Below are positions 1-8,692 of a stretch of 64,000 nt of DNA, piece by piece. The stretch is taken from positions 124,001-188,000 of the forward strand of contig CALRNX020000001.1 of NCBI GenBank assembly GCA_943369665.1. Direction: 5' to 3'. The DNA is from UKL13-3 sp943369665 (GTDB lineage Bacteria > Bacteroidota > Bacteroidia > UKL13-3). Each line of letters begins with the position of its first letter. Within the stretch, counting starts at the first letter, position 1. The position numbers and the translations under genes were made by a program. The notes beneath the pieces are model-generated. The model was not told the DNA's origin, did no database searches, and saw only the letters and a list, made by a program, of their open reading frames with translations.

Positions 1-1
1 C

Positions 2-391
2 AATCAAAAAGCAGAGTTTAAATCGAAGGCGTGGACAACCAACTTGATCATTTCTAAAAAATTAGGTCCATTTACTCCATACTTAGGTGTTGGATACCAA
101 CAGGCAAGTACAACACTTAACCTTTTGGGCGATTACCCGGTAACAGTTCCTAACAACCAGGCAGATGCAACCAATCCTGCGTCTCCTTCATACGGTAAAG
201 CAGCAGTTATCAGTGATATAAAAGATCCTGTAAAAATTAAAGGTGATATTTCAGGATTCCGCGCCAATGTTGGTTTCCGCTTAAAATTTGCGGTATTAAC
301 CCTTCATGCTGATTATACATTTGCTGAATACAAGGTAGCTTCTGTTGGTTTGGGTATCAACCTTCAATCAATTGCTCCGTTCAAAATGTAA
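2..391 (+). CDS. Outer-membrane beta-barrel protein, C-terminal part (cut by window edge)
   Basis: The reading frame is open to the left edge, so only the last 129 residues are visible. Alternating polar/hydrophobic strands such as YLGVGYQQAS, GFRANVGFRLKFAVLTLHADY and YKVASVGLGINL look like the closing strands of an outer-membrane barrel. The style resembles DUF6588-type proteins of Bacteroidota, but that assignment is from memory of the family and is tentative. A strong terminator follows 27 bases after the stop, so this gene is transcriptionally separate from the nuo operon. Confidence 0.6.
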   Translation, partial: NQKAEFKSKAWTTNLIISKKLGPFTPYLGVGYQQASTTLNLLGDYPVTVPNNQADATNPASPSYGKAAVISDIKDPVKIKGDISGFRANVGFRLKFAVLTLHADYTFAEYKVASVGLGINLQSIAPFKM

Positions 392-417
392 TGAGTCCAA
401 TTTATTGTAAAATAATC

Positions 418-451
418 AAAGAGGCTGTCTCAAAAGGACAGCCTCTTTTTT
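418..451 (+). terminator. Rho-independent terminator
   Basis: A perfect 9-bp stem (GAGGCTGTC at 421-429 with GACAGCCTC at 437-445) and a 7-base loop are followed by six T. It ends the outer-membrane protein gene and insulates nuoA. Confidence 0.9.
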
Positions 452-579
452 GTTTCATTTGCGGTCTAAATTCCTATTTTTTAAGCACTTCTAATATTAT
501 TCTCAACATCCGAAACTCCTTGATATTTGGGTTGAGTTTATCAACCGTATCAACAAAAAAACCTGTTGGTAATTTCGTA

Positions 580-608
580 TTGCAAAATCAATTAATTATG
601 TAAGTTTG
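580..608 (+). promoter_or_regulatory. Candidate nuo operon promoter
   Basis: TAAGTTTG at 601-608 matches the Bacteroidota -7 consensus TAnnTTTG, with a TTG at 580-582 at roughly the -33 position. The nuoA ATG lies 25 bases downstream, which would give a very short leader. This is a consensus match only. Confidence 0.5.
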
Positions 609-632
609 CACGCTTACAAAACTCTTACAATT

Positions 633-995
633 ATGTCGGCTCCGATAGATTATATAGCTATTTTTATCCAATTCTTAGTTGCTGTTGGATTCATTGTCAC
701 TACAATGGTTGCAACCCATCTTATTGGCCCTAAGCGCAGCAGTGCGAAAAAACTCGACAATTTCGAGTGTGGTATCGATAGCCAGGGGAATGCCCGCCTT
801 CCTTTCTCCATCAAGTACTTTTTAACCGCCATTTTATTCGTAATGTTCGATGTGGAGGTTATTTTTATGTACCCATGGGCAGTTAATTTTAAACAACTTG
901 GTCAGTTTGGTTTTATAGAAATGTTACTATTTACCTCAACTTTATTGCTGGGCTTCTTTTATATCATCAAAAAAGGAGCACTTAAGTGGGAGTAA
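633..995 (+). CDS. nuoA: NADH-quinone oxidoreductase subunit A
   Basis: Membrane-arm subunit of respiratory complex I (NADH to quinone, proton-pumping), about 120 residues. Three membrane segments are visible (near residues 5-25, 60-80 and 90-112). The conserved loop after the first helix contains KKLDNFECGIDSQGNARLPF, matching the family E-C-G signature. An upstream in-frame start at 606 exists, but the ATG at 633 (MSAPIDYIAIF) fits the family length and follows the promoter element. It is first in the nuo operon. Confidence 0.95.
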   Translation: MSAPIDYIAIFIQFLVAVGFIVTTMVATHLIGPKRSSAKKLDNFECGIDSQGNARLPFSIKYFLTAILFVMFDVEVIFMYPWAVNFKQLGQFGFIEMLLFTSTLLLGFFYIIKKGALKWE

Positions 996-999
996 ATGG

Positions 1000-1079
1000 A
1001 ATTGTGTTAATTAAGGCTTATGTTGATTATACAATCATCCATGTATGGCCTTACAATTAACATAATCAACACAATTAAC
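1000..1079 (+). repeat. Imperfect palindromic intergenic repeat (nuoA-nuoB gap)
   Basis: The left part AATTGTGTTAATTAAGGC (about 1000-1016) recurs in reverse complement near 1050-1077 as AATTGTGTT, an 11-base insert, then AATTGTAAGGC. TTGATTAT/ATAATCAA segments also pair. It fills the gap almost completely and can fold into a long hairpin. Its sequence differs from the other intergenic repeat families in this operon. Confidence 0.6.
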
Positions 1080-1110
1080 CTAAAGCCAAATACCATATCA
1101 ACACTAAGTC

Positions 1111-1656
1111 ATGTCAACTGATACTGAAATAACAAAATTACCTCCGGGTATTGAAGGGCCGGGATTTTTCGCTACGTCTTTGGATAAGGTTGTAGGGTTG
1201 GCTCGTGCAAATTCATTGTGGCCGTTACCATTTGCAACTTCATGCTGTGGAATTGAATTTATGGCAACAATGGGCTCTAATTATGATCTGGCCCGTTTTG
1301 GATCAGAACGTATTAGTTTTTCGCCACGCCAGGCTGATGTTTTATTGGTAGCCGGAACCATTGCTAAAAAGATGGGGCCTGTTTTAAAACAAGTTTATTT
1401 GCAAATGGCCGAGCCCCGCTGGGTAATTGCCATTGGTGCATGTGCCAGCAGCGGTGGTATTTTTGATACTTACTCTGTATTGCAGGGCATCGATAAAATT
1501 ATTCCGGTTGACGTTTACGTTCCGGGTTGCCCTCCCCGCCCCGAGCAAATTATTGACGGTGTGATGAAAGTACAGGAACTGGCTAAAAACGAATCGTTGA
1601 AAAGAAGAAGTTCACCTGAATATAAAGCATTATTGGCATCTTACGGCATTGATTAA
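1111..1656 (+). CDS. nuoB: NADH-quinone oxidoreductase subunit B
   Basis: Peripheral-arm subunit carrying the terminal 4Fe-4S cluster N2, 181 residues. The tandem cysteines in ATSCCGIEFMA (near residue 45), the later GACASSGG and the PGCPPRPE motif supply the cluster ligands. Full length and undamaged. Three bases separate its stop from nuoC. Confidence 0.97.
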   Translation: MSTDTEITKLPPGIEGPGFFATSLDKVVGLARANSLWPLPFATSCCGIEFMATMGSNYDLARFGSERISFSPRQADVLLVAGTIAKKMGPVLKQVYLQMAEPRWVIAIGACASSGGIFDTYSVLQGIDKIIPVDVYVPGCPPRPEQIIDGVMKVQELAKNESLKRRSSPEYKALLASYGID

Positions 1657-1658
1657 CC

Positions 1659-2165
1659 ATGAGCGAAATTACAAACGAACATTTATTAAGTAGATTGCGC
1701 GCCCAGTTTGGTGAGTTTATTTACAACGAATCAACGCCTTATGAGTTGGCTACAATTGTGTTGCACAAAGATAAAATTGTGGAGGTGCTCACCTGGTTAT
1801 ACAACGATCCTGAACTTAAGTTTCAGTTTTTAACCGATGTATGCGGTATTCATTTCCCCGAAGCCAAAGGTGCTGAGTTGGGTGTTATTTACCATGTACA
1901 CAGCCTTACAAACAATCTGCGTTTGCGCATCAAGTGTTTTATGCCGATTGAACATCCGAGTATTTCAACCATATCAACTTTGTACCCTGCCGCCAACTGG
2001 CAAGAGCGCGAAACATTCGATTTTTTTGGGATCAACTTTGAAGGACACCCGGATCTGCGCAGGATCTTAAATGTAGATGAAATGGATTATTTCCCGATGC
2101 GCAAAGAATTTCCATTGGAAGATGGAACACGTACGGATAAAGAAGATCAATATTTTGGAAGGTAA
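1659..2165 (+). CDS. nuoC: NADH-quinone oxidoreductase subunit C
   Basis: Peripheral-arm 30-kDa subunit, 168 residues. The family signature is seen as WQERETFDFFGINFEGHPDLRRIL near residues 108-131 (cited in parts: ERETFDFFGI and HPDLRRIL). It is separate from nuoD, not fused as in enterobacteria. Confidence 0.95.
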   Translation: MSEITNEHLLSRLRAQFGEFIYNESTPYELATIVLHKDKIVEVLTWLYNDPELKFQFLTDVCGIHFPEAKGAELGVIYHVHSLTNNLRLRIKCFMPIEHPSISTISTLYPAANWQERETFDFFGINFEGHPDLRRILNVDEMDYFPMRKEFPLEDGTRTDKEDQYFGR

Positions 2166-2177
2166 TATTATAAACAG

Positions 2178-3425
2178 ATGAGCAACGTTACCGAAATAAA
2201 AAAAGACATTCAACCTGCTTCAGTAGAGCACCACTCTACGCTTGCCAACAAGCATACTGAAGAGGATTATAATATATTGAACCTTGGTCCTACCCATCCG
2301 GCAACACATGGAATTTTCCAGAATGTGTTAAAAATGGATGGAGAGATCATCAAGGATGCGGAGCAAACCATCGGATACATTCACCGTGCTTTCGAGAAAA
2401 TTGCGGAACACCGTCCGTTTTACCAGGTAACACCACTTACCGACAGGATGAACTATTGTTCATCGCCTATAAACAATATGGGCTGGCATATGACGGTAGA
2501 AAAACTGATTGGTGTGGAGATCCCGAAACGTGCACAATACATGCGCGTGATCATTATGGAATTGGCACGTATTGCCGATCATATTATTTGCAATACCATT
2601 ATTGGTGCCGATACAGGAGCATTAACAGGTTTTACCTATATGTTCCAATGGCGCGAAAAAATTTACGATATCTACGAGCAAATTTGTGGTGCCCGCTTAA
2701 CCACCAATATCGGAAGAATTGGTGGATTGGAACGTGATTTCAGCAATGACGTTTACAAAAAGATCAAAGAATTTTTGGTGGAATTTCCAAAAGCATTAAC
2801 GGAGTTTACAAACTTGCTAGAACGCAACCGCATCTTTATGGACAGGGTTGTAAACGTAGGTGGTATTAGTGGTGAACGTGCTTTGGCTTATGGTTTTACC
2901 GGGCCAAATTTGCGTGCAGCAGGAATTGATTACGATGTTCGCGTAATGAATCCATACAGCTCTTACCAGGATTTTGATTTTGCCATTCCGGTTGGAACAG
3001 GTGGCGATACATATGATCGTTTCCGTGTGCGCCAGGAAGAAATGTGGGAATCATTGAAGATCATTCAGCAAGCGTTGGATAATATGCCACAGGGAAAATA
3101 TTTTGCCGATGTTCCTGAGTTTTATCTGCCTCCAAAAGAAGATGTATACAAAAGCATGGAATCGTTGATCTGGCATTTTAAAATAGTGATGGGCGAAACA
3201 GATGTTCCGAAAGGCGAAGTATACCACAGTGTTGAAGGAGGAAATGGCGAATTGGGTTTCTATCTGGTAAGTGACGGAGGACGCGCTGCATATCGCTTGC
3301 ATTTCCGCAGACCATGTTTTATTTATTACCAGGCATACCCTGAAATGATTAAAGGCTCGATGTTAAGTGATGCCATTTTAACCATGAGCAGCATGAATGT
3401 GATTGCCGGAGAACTAGACGCATAA
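2178..3425 (+). CDS. nuoD: NADH-quinone oxidoreductase subunit D
   Basis: 49-kDa subunit (415 residues) that with NuoB forms the quinone-binding cavity. Visible family motifs are NLGPTHPATHG near residue 35, GYIHRAFEKIAEH, and a C-terminal segment ending VIAGELDA, where NuoD proteins typically end in an acidic D-x-R/A tail. The start MSNVTEIKKD gives a roughly 25-residue variable N-terminus. Downstream gap of 42 bases to nuoE. Confidence 0.97.
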   Translation: MSNVTEIKKDIQPASVEHHSTLANKHTEEDYNILNLGPTHPATHGIFQNVLKMDGEIIKDAEQTIGYIHRAFEKIAEHRPFYQVTPLTDRMNYCSSPINNMGWHMTVEKLIGVEIPKRAQYMRVIIMELARIADHIICNTIIGADTGALTGFTYMFQWREKIYDIYEQICGARLTTNIGRIGGLERDFSNDVYKKIKEFLVEFPKALTEFTNLLERNRIFMDRVVNVGGISGERALAYGFTGPNLRAAGIDYDVRVMNPYSSYQDFDFAIPVGTGGDTYDRFRVRQEEMWESLKIIQQALDNMPQGKYFADVPEFYLPPKEDVYKSMESLIWHFKIVMGETDVPKGEVYHSVEGGNGELGFYLVSDGGRAAYRLHFRRPCFIYYQAYPEMIKGSMLSDAILTMSSMNVIAGELDA

Positions 3426-3467
3426 AAGAATTTACGAATTGCAATTTGAGATTTACGATTTATAGAA

Positions 3468-4007
3468 ATGAGTAAAGAAATAAAATTTAATGCAGAGGCC
3501 ATGGCTACGGTTCAAAAGATCATAGCTCGTTATCCTGCCGGCAAACAAAAATCGGCTTTGTTACCTGTATTGCATGTTGCCCAAGCGGAGTTTGATGGTT
3601 GGTTGAGCCCTGAAGTAATGGATTACGTTGCTTCGATCCTGAACATTCAACCGATTGAAGTATATGAAGTAGCATCGTTTTACACCATGTATAACTTAAA
3701 GCCGGTTGGCAAATGTTTGTTGGAAGTTTGCCGTACAAGCAGCTGCTGGATACGCGGTGCCGAAGATGTGGTTAAACATATTGAAAAGCGCCTGGGTATT
3801 AAAGAAGGAGAAACAACCGAAGATGGAATGTTTACCCTGAAAACGGTTGAATGCTTAGGCTCATGCGGAACAGCACCAATGCTGATGTGCGGTGCCCAGT
3901 TCCACGAAAATTTAACATTGGAAAAAGTAGATTCTTTAATTGACAATCTTCGAAAAGAAGGAAAAAGAACTACCTATTTTGATAACGTAACCATAGAGAA
4001 CTATTAG
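3468..4007 (+). CDS. nuoE: NADH-quinone oxidoreductase subunit E
   Basis: 24-kDa thioredoxin-like 2Fe-2S subunit (179 residues, cluster N1a) of the NADH dehydrogenase module. The four ligands are seen as EVCRTSSC (Cx4C) and CLGSCGTAP (Cx3C). It is separated from nuoF by a GxxExxY gene nested in a repeat, which is not usual for this operon. Confidence 0.96.
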   Translation: MSKEIKFNAEAMATVQKIIARYPAGKQKSALLPVLHVAQAEFDGWLSPEVMDYVASILNIQPIEVYEVASFYTMYNLKPVGKCLLEVCRTSSCWIRGAEDVVKHIEKRLGIKEGETTEDGMFTLKTVECLGSCGTAPMLMCGAQFHENLTLEKVDSLIDNLRKEGKRTTYFDNVTIENY

Positions 4008-4034
4008 TTGCCACAGATTAGCACAGATTGATTT
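4008..4034 (+). repeat. Left arm of palindromic repeat split around the GxxExxY gene
   Basis: Begins TTGCCACAGATTAGCACAG and directly follows the nuoE stop. The reverse complement of this motif is found at 4521-4544, on the other side of the GxxExxY gene. The same two arms occur close together, without a gene between them, at 5924-5996 and 9842-9923. Confidence 0.75.
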
Positions 4035-4094
4035 TAAATTATCACAAGGGATCATTTTCACAAAAGAGATTTGAGCTAATCATAAAAATGTAGA

Positions 4095-4487
4095 ATGAAC
4101 ATTACTTTCGACAAAACAGCGTATCCGTTTCAGGAAGAAACATACAAGATTGTCGGATTGTGTATGGAAATTCATAAGGTACTTGGAAAAGGCCTTTTAG
4201 AAGTAGTATATAAGGATGCCTTAGAGATTGAATTAAAAGCTAACGGTATCCCATTTGAAAGAGAGAAAAAGTATGAAGTTAGTTATAAAGGAGTTTTGTT
4301 AAAACATCACTTTTATGCCGACTTTGTAATTGATAACAAAATAATAATTGAAGTAAAAAGTCAAAAAGGTATTGCAGAAGATCATTACAAGCAAACAATA
4401 AATTACTTAGCAATAAGTAAAGGTAAGCTCGGAATGATTGCTAATTTTGGAAACGATTCTTTTCAACAAAAGAGAATTGTTTTATAA
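4095..4487 (+). CDS. GxxExxY protein (PD-(D/E)XK-like fold)
   Basis: 130 residues, full family length. The name-giving motif is seen as GLLEVVY near residue 35, and the nuclease-like core as FYADFVIDNKIIIEVKS (D, then E-x-K) near residues 75-91, followed by HYKQTINYL. The family is widespread in Bacteroidota and its function is not established. The fold suggests a nuclease. It has no role in complex I yet sits between nuoE and nuoF, bracketed by the two arms of an intergenic palindrome, which suggests it travelled with the repeat. Confidence 0.9.
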   Translation: MNITFDKTAYPFQEETYKIVGLCMEIHKVLGKGLLEVVYKDALEIELKANGIPFEREKKYEVSYKGVLLKHHFYADFVIDNKIIIEVKSQKGIAEDHYKQTINYLAISKGKLGMIANFGNDSFQQKRIVL

Positions 4488-4520
4488 ATAGTGATTCTGT
4501 GAAATTTAATTTTTAATAAA

Positions 4521-4544
4521 AAAATCTGTGCCAATCAGTGGCAA
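4521..4544 (+). repeat. Right arm of palindromic repeat split around the GxxExxY gene
   Basis: AAAATCTGTGCCAATCAGTG followed by GCAA is the inverted partner of 4008-4034. The reverse complement reads TTGCCACTGATTGGCACAG, differing from the left arm at only two of the first 19 bases. It ends 15 bases before nuoF. Confidence 0.75.
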
Positions 4545-4559
4545 TAAAAAAGTCCTAAA

Positions 4560-5921
4560 ATGGGAAAGAAATTATTAACAGAACATATTAACGTTCCGGG
4601 CATTCAAGGTTACGAAGTGTATCGTAAAATGGGTGGTTATGCTTCTACAGAGAAAGCATTAAAAACCATGAAACCGGATGAAGTTGTGGAAGAAGTAAAA
4701 AAATCCGGACTTCGTGGTCGCGGTGGTGCGGGTTTCCCAACAGGAATGAAATGGAGCTTTTTGGCAAAACCCGAAGGTGTTGCCCGTTACTTGGTATGCA
4801 ATGCTGATGAGTCGGAGCCGGGAACATTTAAAGACCGTTATTTGATGTCGCGCCTGCCCCATTTGCTCATCGAAGGGATGATCACTTCAAGTTATGCGTT
4901 GGGAGCAAACACTTCTTATATTTATGTTCGTGGCGAATACTACTATGTGATTGCGATTTTGGAAAAAGCCATTGCCGAAGCGTATGCAGCAGGTTGGCTG
5001 GGAAAAAATATCCAAGGATCGGGTTACGATCTGGATCTATACGTTCAGCCGGGTGGCGGAGCTTATATCTGTGGTGAAGAAACCGCATTGTTGGAATCAT
5101 TGGAAGGTAAACGTGGTAACCCACGCATCAAACCACCATTCCCGGCAATTGCAGGTTTGTATGGATGCCCTACGGTTGTAAACAATGTTGAAACCATTGC
5201 AGCTGTGGTGCCTATCGTAAACCAGGGTGGTGATGCTTACGCTCAAGTAGGTGTTGGTAAATCAACCGGAACAAAACTGATCTCGGCATCGGGACATATA
5301 AAAAAGCCTGGCATTTACGAAATTGAGTTGGGCGTACCCGTTGAAGAGTTTATATACAGCGATGAATATTGCGGTGGTATTTTAAATGATAAAAAACTAA
5401 AAGCAGTGGTTGCGGGAGGATCTTCCGTTCCCATTTTGCCAACCGAACTGATCTTAAAAACGGCCGCAGGCGAACCACGTTTGATGACTTACGAAAGTTT
5501 AGCAGATGGCGGTTTTGCAACGGGAACCATGTTGGGTTCGGGTGGGTTTATTGTGATGGATGAAACCGTAAGCATTCCGAAAAACCTTTGGAACTTTACC
5601 CGTTTTTACCACCACGAAAGTTGCGGACAATGCAGCCCATGCCGCGAAGGAACAGGCTGGATGGAAAAGATCCTGCATAAAATTGTGGATGGTCACGGAA
5701 CATTGGAAGACATTGATTTGTTATGGGAACTCCAACGAAAAATTGAAGGAAATACCATTTGCCCGTTGGGTGATGCGGCAGCATGGCCGGTGGCAAGTGC
5801 TATCCGTCATTTCCGTGCCGAGTTTGAAGACTATGTGAAGAACGGTGATAAAATAAAAGACGTGAAATATTATTTCCATACCAAAAATATGGATCCGGCT
5901 GCTGCATATAGTAGCCTATAA
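4560..5921 (+). CDS. nuoF: NADH-quinone oxidoreductase subunit F
   Basis: 51-kDa NADH- and FMN-binding subunit with 4Fe-4S cluster N3, 453 residues. The glycine-rich nucleotide site is seen as GRGGAGFPTGMKW near residue 53, and the cluster ligands as ESCGQCSPCREGTGW near residues 350-365 plus the later NTICPLGDAAAWP. Complete and intact. Confidence 0.97.
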   Translation: MGKKLLTEHINVPGIQGYEVYRKMGGYASTEKALKTMKPDEVVEEVKKSGLRGRGGAGFPTGMKWSFLAKPEGVARYLVCNADESEPGTFKDRYLMSRLPHLLIEGMITSSYALGANTSYIYVRGEYYYVIAILEKAIAEAYAAGWLGKNIQGSGYDLDLYVQPGGGAYICGEETALLESLEGKRGNPRIKPPFPAIAGLYGCPTVVNNVETIAAVVPIVNQGGDAYAQVGVGKSTGTKLISASGHIKKPGIYEIELGVPVEEFIYSDEYCGGILNDKKLKAVVAGGSSVPILPTELILKTAAGEPRLMTYESLADGGFATGTMLGSGGFIVMDETVSIPKNLWNFTRFYHHESCGQCSPCREGTGWMEKILHKIVDGHGTLEDIDLLWELQRKIEGNTICPLGDAAAWPVASAIRHFRAEFEDYVKNGDKIKDVKYYFHTKNMDPAAAYSSL

Positions 5922-5923
5922 TT

Positions 5924-5996
5924 TTGCCACAGATTAGCACTGATTAATGTATCAGTGAAAATTTACACAAAAGAAATCTGTGTTAATCAGTGGCAA
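5924..5996 (+). repeat. Palindromic intergenic repeat (nuoF-nuoG gap)
   Basis: Left arm TTGCCACAGATTAGCACTG (5924-5942) pairs with the right arm AAATCTGTGTTAATCAGTGG plus CAA (5974-5996), with a short middle. Same family as the arms flanking the GxxExxY gene and as 9238-9311 and 9842-9923. Confidence 0.8.
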
Positions 5997-6053
5997 TAAA
6001 AAATAACGAAAGACAAAAGCTAACGACAAAATCGAAGGCAATTAAAAATAGAT

Positions 6054-7028
6054 ATGGCAAAAGTAACCATAGATGGAATTACGATCGAAGTAGCAGACGG
6101 AACAACCATTCTGAATGCTGCCCGTGCAATTGGAAAAGAGGTTGCCCCTCCTACCATGTGTTATTACAGTAAACTGAAAACAAGCGGTGGTTATTGCCGT
6201 ACGTGTTTGGTTGAGGTAACCAAAGGTTCTGAAAAAGATCCGCGCCCAATGCCTAAGTTGGTAGCAAGTTGCCGCACGACTGTGATGGATGGCATGGAAG
6301 TGAAAAACACAACCAGCGAAAAAGTAATTGAAGCACGTAAAAGTGTTGTTGAATTTTTATTGGCCAATCACCCGCTTGATTGCCCCATCTGCGACCAGGC
6401 AGGCGAATGTCATTTGCAGGACCTGAGCTATGAACATGGTTCGGCAAAAACCCGTTATGAGTTTGAACGCAGAACATTCAACAAACTGGATATCGGAAAC
6501 AAGATCCAGTTGCACATGACCCGTTGCATCCTTTGCTACCGTTGTGTAAAAACTGCCGAGCAAATTACAGATGGCCGCGTACATGGTGTATTGAACCGTG
6601 GCGATGTATCTGAAATTTCTACCTTTATTGAGAAAGCAATTGACAATGATTTTTCGGGTAACGTGATTGACGTGTGCCCGGTAGGTGCGCTTACTGATAA
6701 AACATTCCGTTTCAAAAGCCGTGTATGGTTTACCAAACCTGTAGATGCACACCGTAACTGTGAGAATGAAAAATGCAGCGGTAAAGTGGTGCTTTGGTAT
6801 AAAGGTGAAGATGTATTGCGCGTAACTGGCCGTAAAGACCAATGGGGCGAAGTGGAAGAGTTTATTTGCAATACCTGCAGGTTTGATAAGAAAAAAACCA
6901 GCGATTGGACAATTGAAGGACCACGCTCTATTGATCATACTTCGGTTATCTCTGCAAATCATTATGCCCGCACACTGGTTCAACCAAAAGAATTTAAGTT
7001 AAACGAAATCAATCCAATTACAGAATAA
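6054..7028 (+). CDS. nuoG: NADH-quinone oxidoreductase subunit G, short form
   Basis: 324 residues with only the iron-sulfur part of NuoG. An N-terminal 2Fe-2S domain (CYYSKLKTSGGYCRTC then ASCRT) is followed by the His/Cys segment HPLDCPICDQAGECH and a 4Fe-4S domain (CILCYRC ... VCPVGAL). A small Cys domain (NCENEKC ... ICNTC) closes the protein. The long molybdopterin-oxidoreductase-like domain of E. coli NuoG is absent. Short NuoG proteins are usual in Bacteroidota, so this is not a truncation. The stop overlaps the nuoH start (TAATGA). Confidence 0.95.
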   Translation: MAKVTIDGITIEVADGTTILNAARAIGKEVAPPTMCYYSKLKTSGGYCRTCLVEVTKGSEKDPRPMPKLVASCRTTVMDGMEVKNTTSEKVIEARKSVVEFLLANHPLDCPICDQAGECHLQDLSYEHGSAKTRYEFERRTFNKLDIGNKIQLHMTRCILCYRCVKTAEQITDGRVHGVLNRGDVSEISTFIEKAIDNDFSGNVIDVCPVGALTDKTFRFKSRVWFTKPVDAHRNCENEKCSGKVVLWYKGEDVLRVTGRKDQWGEVEEFICNTCRFDKKKTSDWTIEGPRSIDHTSVISANHYARTLVQPKEFKLNEINPITE

Positions 7029-8050
7029 TGATCATCGCAATCCTATTTAAAACCATCTTAATTGGCATTATATTCTTGATAAGCCTGGGTGTTGCCGCGT
7101 ACAGTACCTATGCCGAACGCAAGGTTGCGGCTTTTATGCAAGATCGTGTTGGACCCGATAGAGCAGGACCATTCGGTTTATTGCAACCCATTGCCGATGG
7201 TGTGAAAATGTTTACCAAAGAAGAAATCATTCCAAATGCATCCGACAGGATCCTGTTTATTTTGGGTCCATGTATATTTATGTTAACAGCCCTTATGATG
7301 AGCGCTGTGGTTCCATGGGGAAAATCATTTGATATAGGCGGATTGGAGTTCAATATGCAGGTTGCCGATATTAATATTGGTGTGCTTTACATCATGGCCA
7401 TTGCCAGTATTGGCGTATATGGGATCATGATCGGAGGCTGGGCCTCAAACAACAAATACTCGTTGCTGGGAGCGATCCGTGCGGCTTCGCAAATGGTGAG
7501 TTATGAATTGGCAATGGGTATGTCTATCGTGGCAATCATTTTAATGACGGGTTCGTTGAGTTTACGAGAAATCGTTGACGGGCAAATGCATGGTCACTGG
7601 AATGTATTTTATCAACCTTTGGGATTTGTTATCTTTTTGGTATGTGCCTTTGCAGAAGCCAACCGTGCTCCGTTCGACTTAGCAGAGTGCGAAACAGAAC
7701 TCATTGGTGGTTACCATACTGAATTCAGTTCCATGAAACTGGGTTTGTATTTATTTGCCGAATACGTGGGGATGTTCATATCATCGGCCGTTATTTCTTG
7801 TGTATACTTCGGTGGATATCATTTCCCGGGAATCGATAGCCTGGATATGCCTCAAAATATTGCAGCTGCGGTTAGCGTAGCCATTTTATTTGGCAAAACA
7901 TTCTTTTTCATTTTCTTCTTCATGTGGATTCGCTGGACAGTTCCCCGTTTCCGCTACGATCAGCTGATGAAATTGGGATGGCAAATATTAATTCCGCTTT
8001 CTATTTTAAATATCCTCGCAACAGGTGCCTGGATGACATTTGTAAAATAG
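7028..8050 (+). CDS. nuoH: NADH-quinone oxidoreductase subunit H
   Basis: Membrane subunit linking the peripheral and proton-pumping arms near the quinone site, 340 residues, about eight helices. Family motifs: YAERKVAAFMQDRVGPDRAG near residue 28 and the acidic loop EANRAPFDLAECETELIGGY near residue 215. Coupled to nuoG by overlapping start and stop. Confidence 0.97.
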   Translation: MIIAILFKTILIGIIFLISLGVAAYSTYAERKVAAFMQDRVGPDRAGPFGLLQPIADGVKMFTKEEIIPNASDRILFILGPCIFMLTALMMSAVVPWGKSFDIGGLEFNMQVADINIGVLYIMAIASIGVYGIMIGGWASNNKYSLLGAIRAASQMVSYELAMGMSIVAIILMTGSLSLREIVDGQMHGHWNVFYQPLGFVIFLVCAFAEANRAPFDLAECETELIGGYHTEFSSMKLGLYLFAEYVGMFISSAVISCVYFGGYHFPGIDSLDMPQNIAAAVSVAILFGKTFFFIFFFMWIRWTVPRFRYDQLMKLGWQILIPLSILNILATGAWMTFVK

Positions 8051-8070
8051 TTTAAACAACAACAGACTAC

Positions 8071-8619
8071 ATGGAAGACAGTAAAAAACTAGCAGATATT
8101 ATTGATAGCAAATTGTTATCGGAACGCAAAGTGTTTTTGTGGGGACAGGTGGATGACGATTCGGCAAAGCATGTGATTGACCGTTTGATGTACCTTGATA
8201 TGATGGATCCGGGTAAAGAGATCAGTTTGATCATTAACAGCCCGGGAGGATATGTTACTTCGGGTATGGCCATTTATGATACGATCCAAACGATCAAATC
8301 TCCGGTATCAACCGTATGCATGGGATTTGCTGCTTCAATGGGCTCCCTCCTGCTTTCGGTGGGTGCCAAAGGCAAACGTTATATTCACAAACATGCCAAG
8401 GTAATGATCCACCAGCCAAGTGGCGGAGCGCAGGGACAATCATCGGATATTCAAATCCAGGCACAGGAAATTTTGAAAACAAAAAGACAAAGTGCACAAA
8501 TATTGGCCGATAACTGCGGACAAACGATTGAAAAAATAATGGCCGATTTTGACCGCGATCACTGGATGGATTCAGATGAATCGGTGGCTTACGGAATTGT
8601 GGATGGAATCATTCAGTAA
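8071..8619 (+). CDS. clpP: ATP-dependent Clp protease proteolytic subunit (ClpP paralogue in nuo operon)
   Basis: 182-residue ClpP-fold serine protease. The catalytic serine is in GFAASMGSLLL, the histidine in KVMIHQPSGG, and the aspartate in DFDRDHWM upstream of ESVAYGIVDG; the oxyanion loop NSPGGYVTSG is present. The N-terminal hexa-loop part is short compared with E. coli ClpP. It lies 20 bases after nuoH and ahead of nuoI with no clpX or clpA nearby, so an ATPase partner must be encoded elsewhere. Co-transcription with complex I genes is inferred from spacing. Confidence 0.92.
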   Translation: MEDSKKLADIIDSKLLSERKVFLWGQVDDDSAKHVIDRLMYLDMMDPGKEISLIINSPGGYVTSGMAIYDTIQTIKSPVSTVCMGFAASMGSLLLSVGAKGKRYIHKHAKVMIHQPSGGAQGQSSDIQIQAQEILKTKRQSAQILADNCGQTIEKIMADFDRDHWMDSDESVAYGIVDGIIQ

Positions 8620-8692
8620 TTTGAGATTTTTGAATGATGATTTTGGATATAAGAATTGAGAATAGTGATTGTCTTTATCAACCAATAACAAA

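Noticed and set aside
391..603. 70-residue frame between the outer-membrane protein and nuoA
   Set aside because: It reads through the strong terminator at 418-451 and its protein has no coherent pattern.
6357..6983. 208-residue frame on the minus strand across nuoG
   Set aside because: It is antisense to a well-supported iron-sulfur protein and shows no domain of its own.
6054..7028. NuoG as a truncated pseudogene
   Set aside because: The short iron-sulfur-only form is normal in Bacteroidota, and the frame ends in a clean overlap with nuoH.
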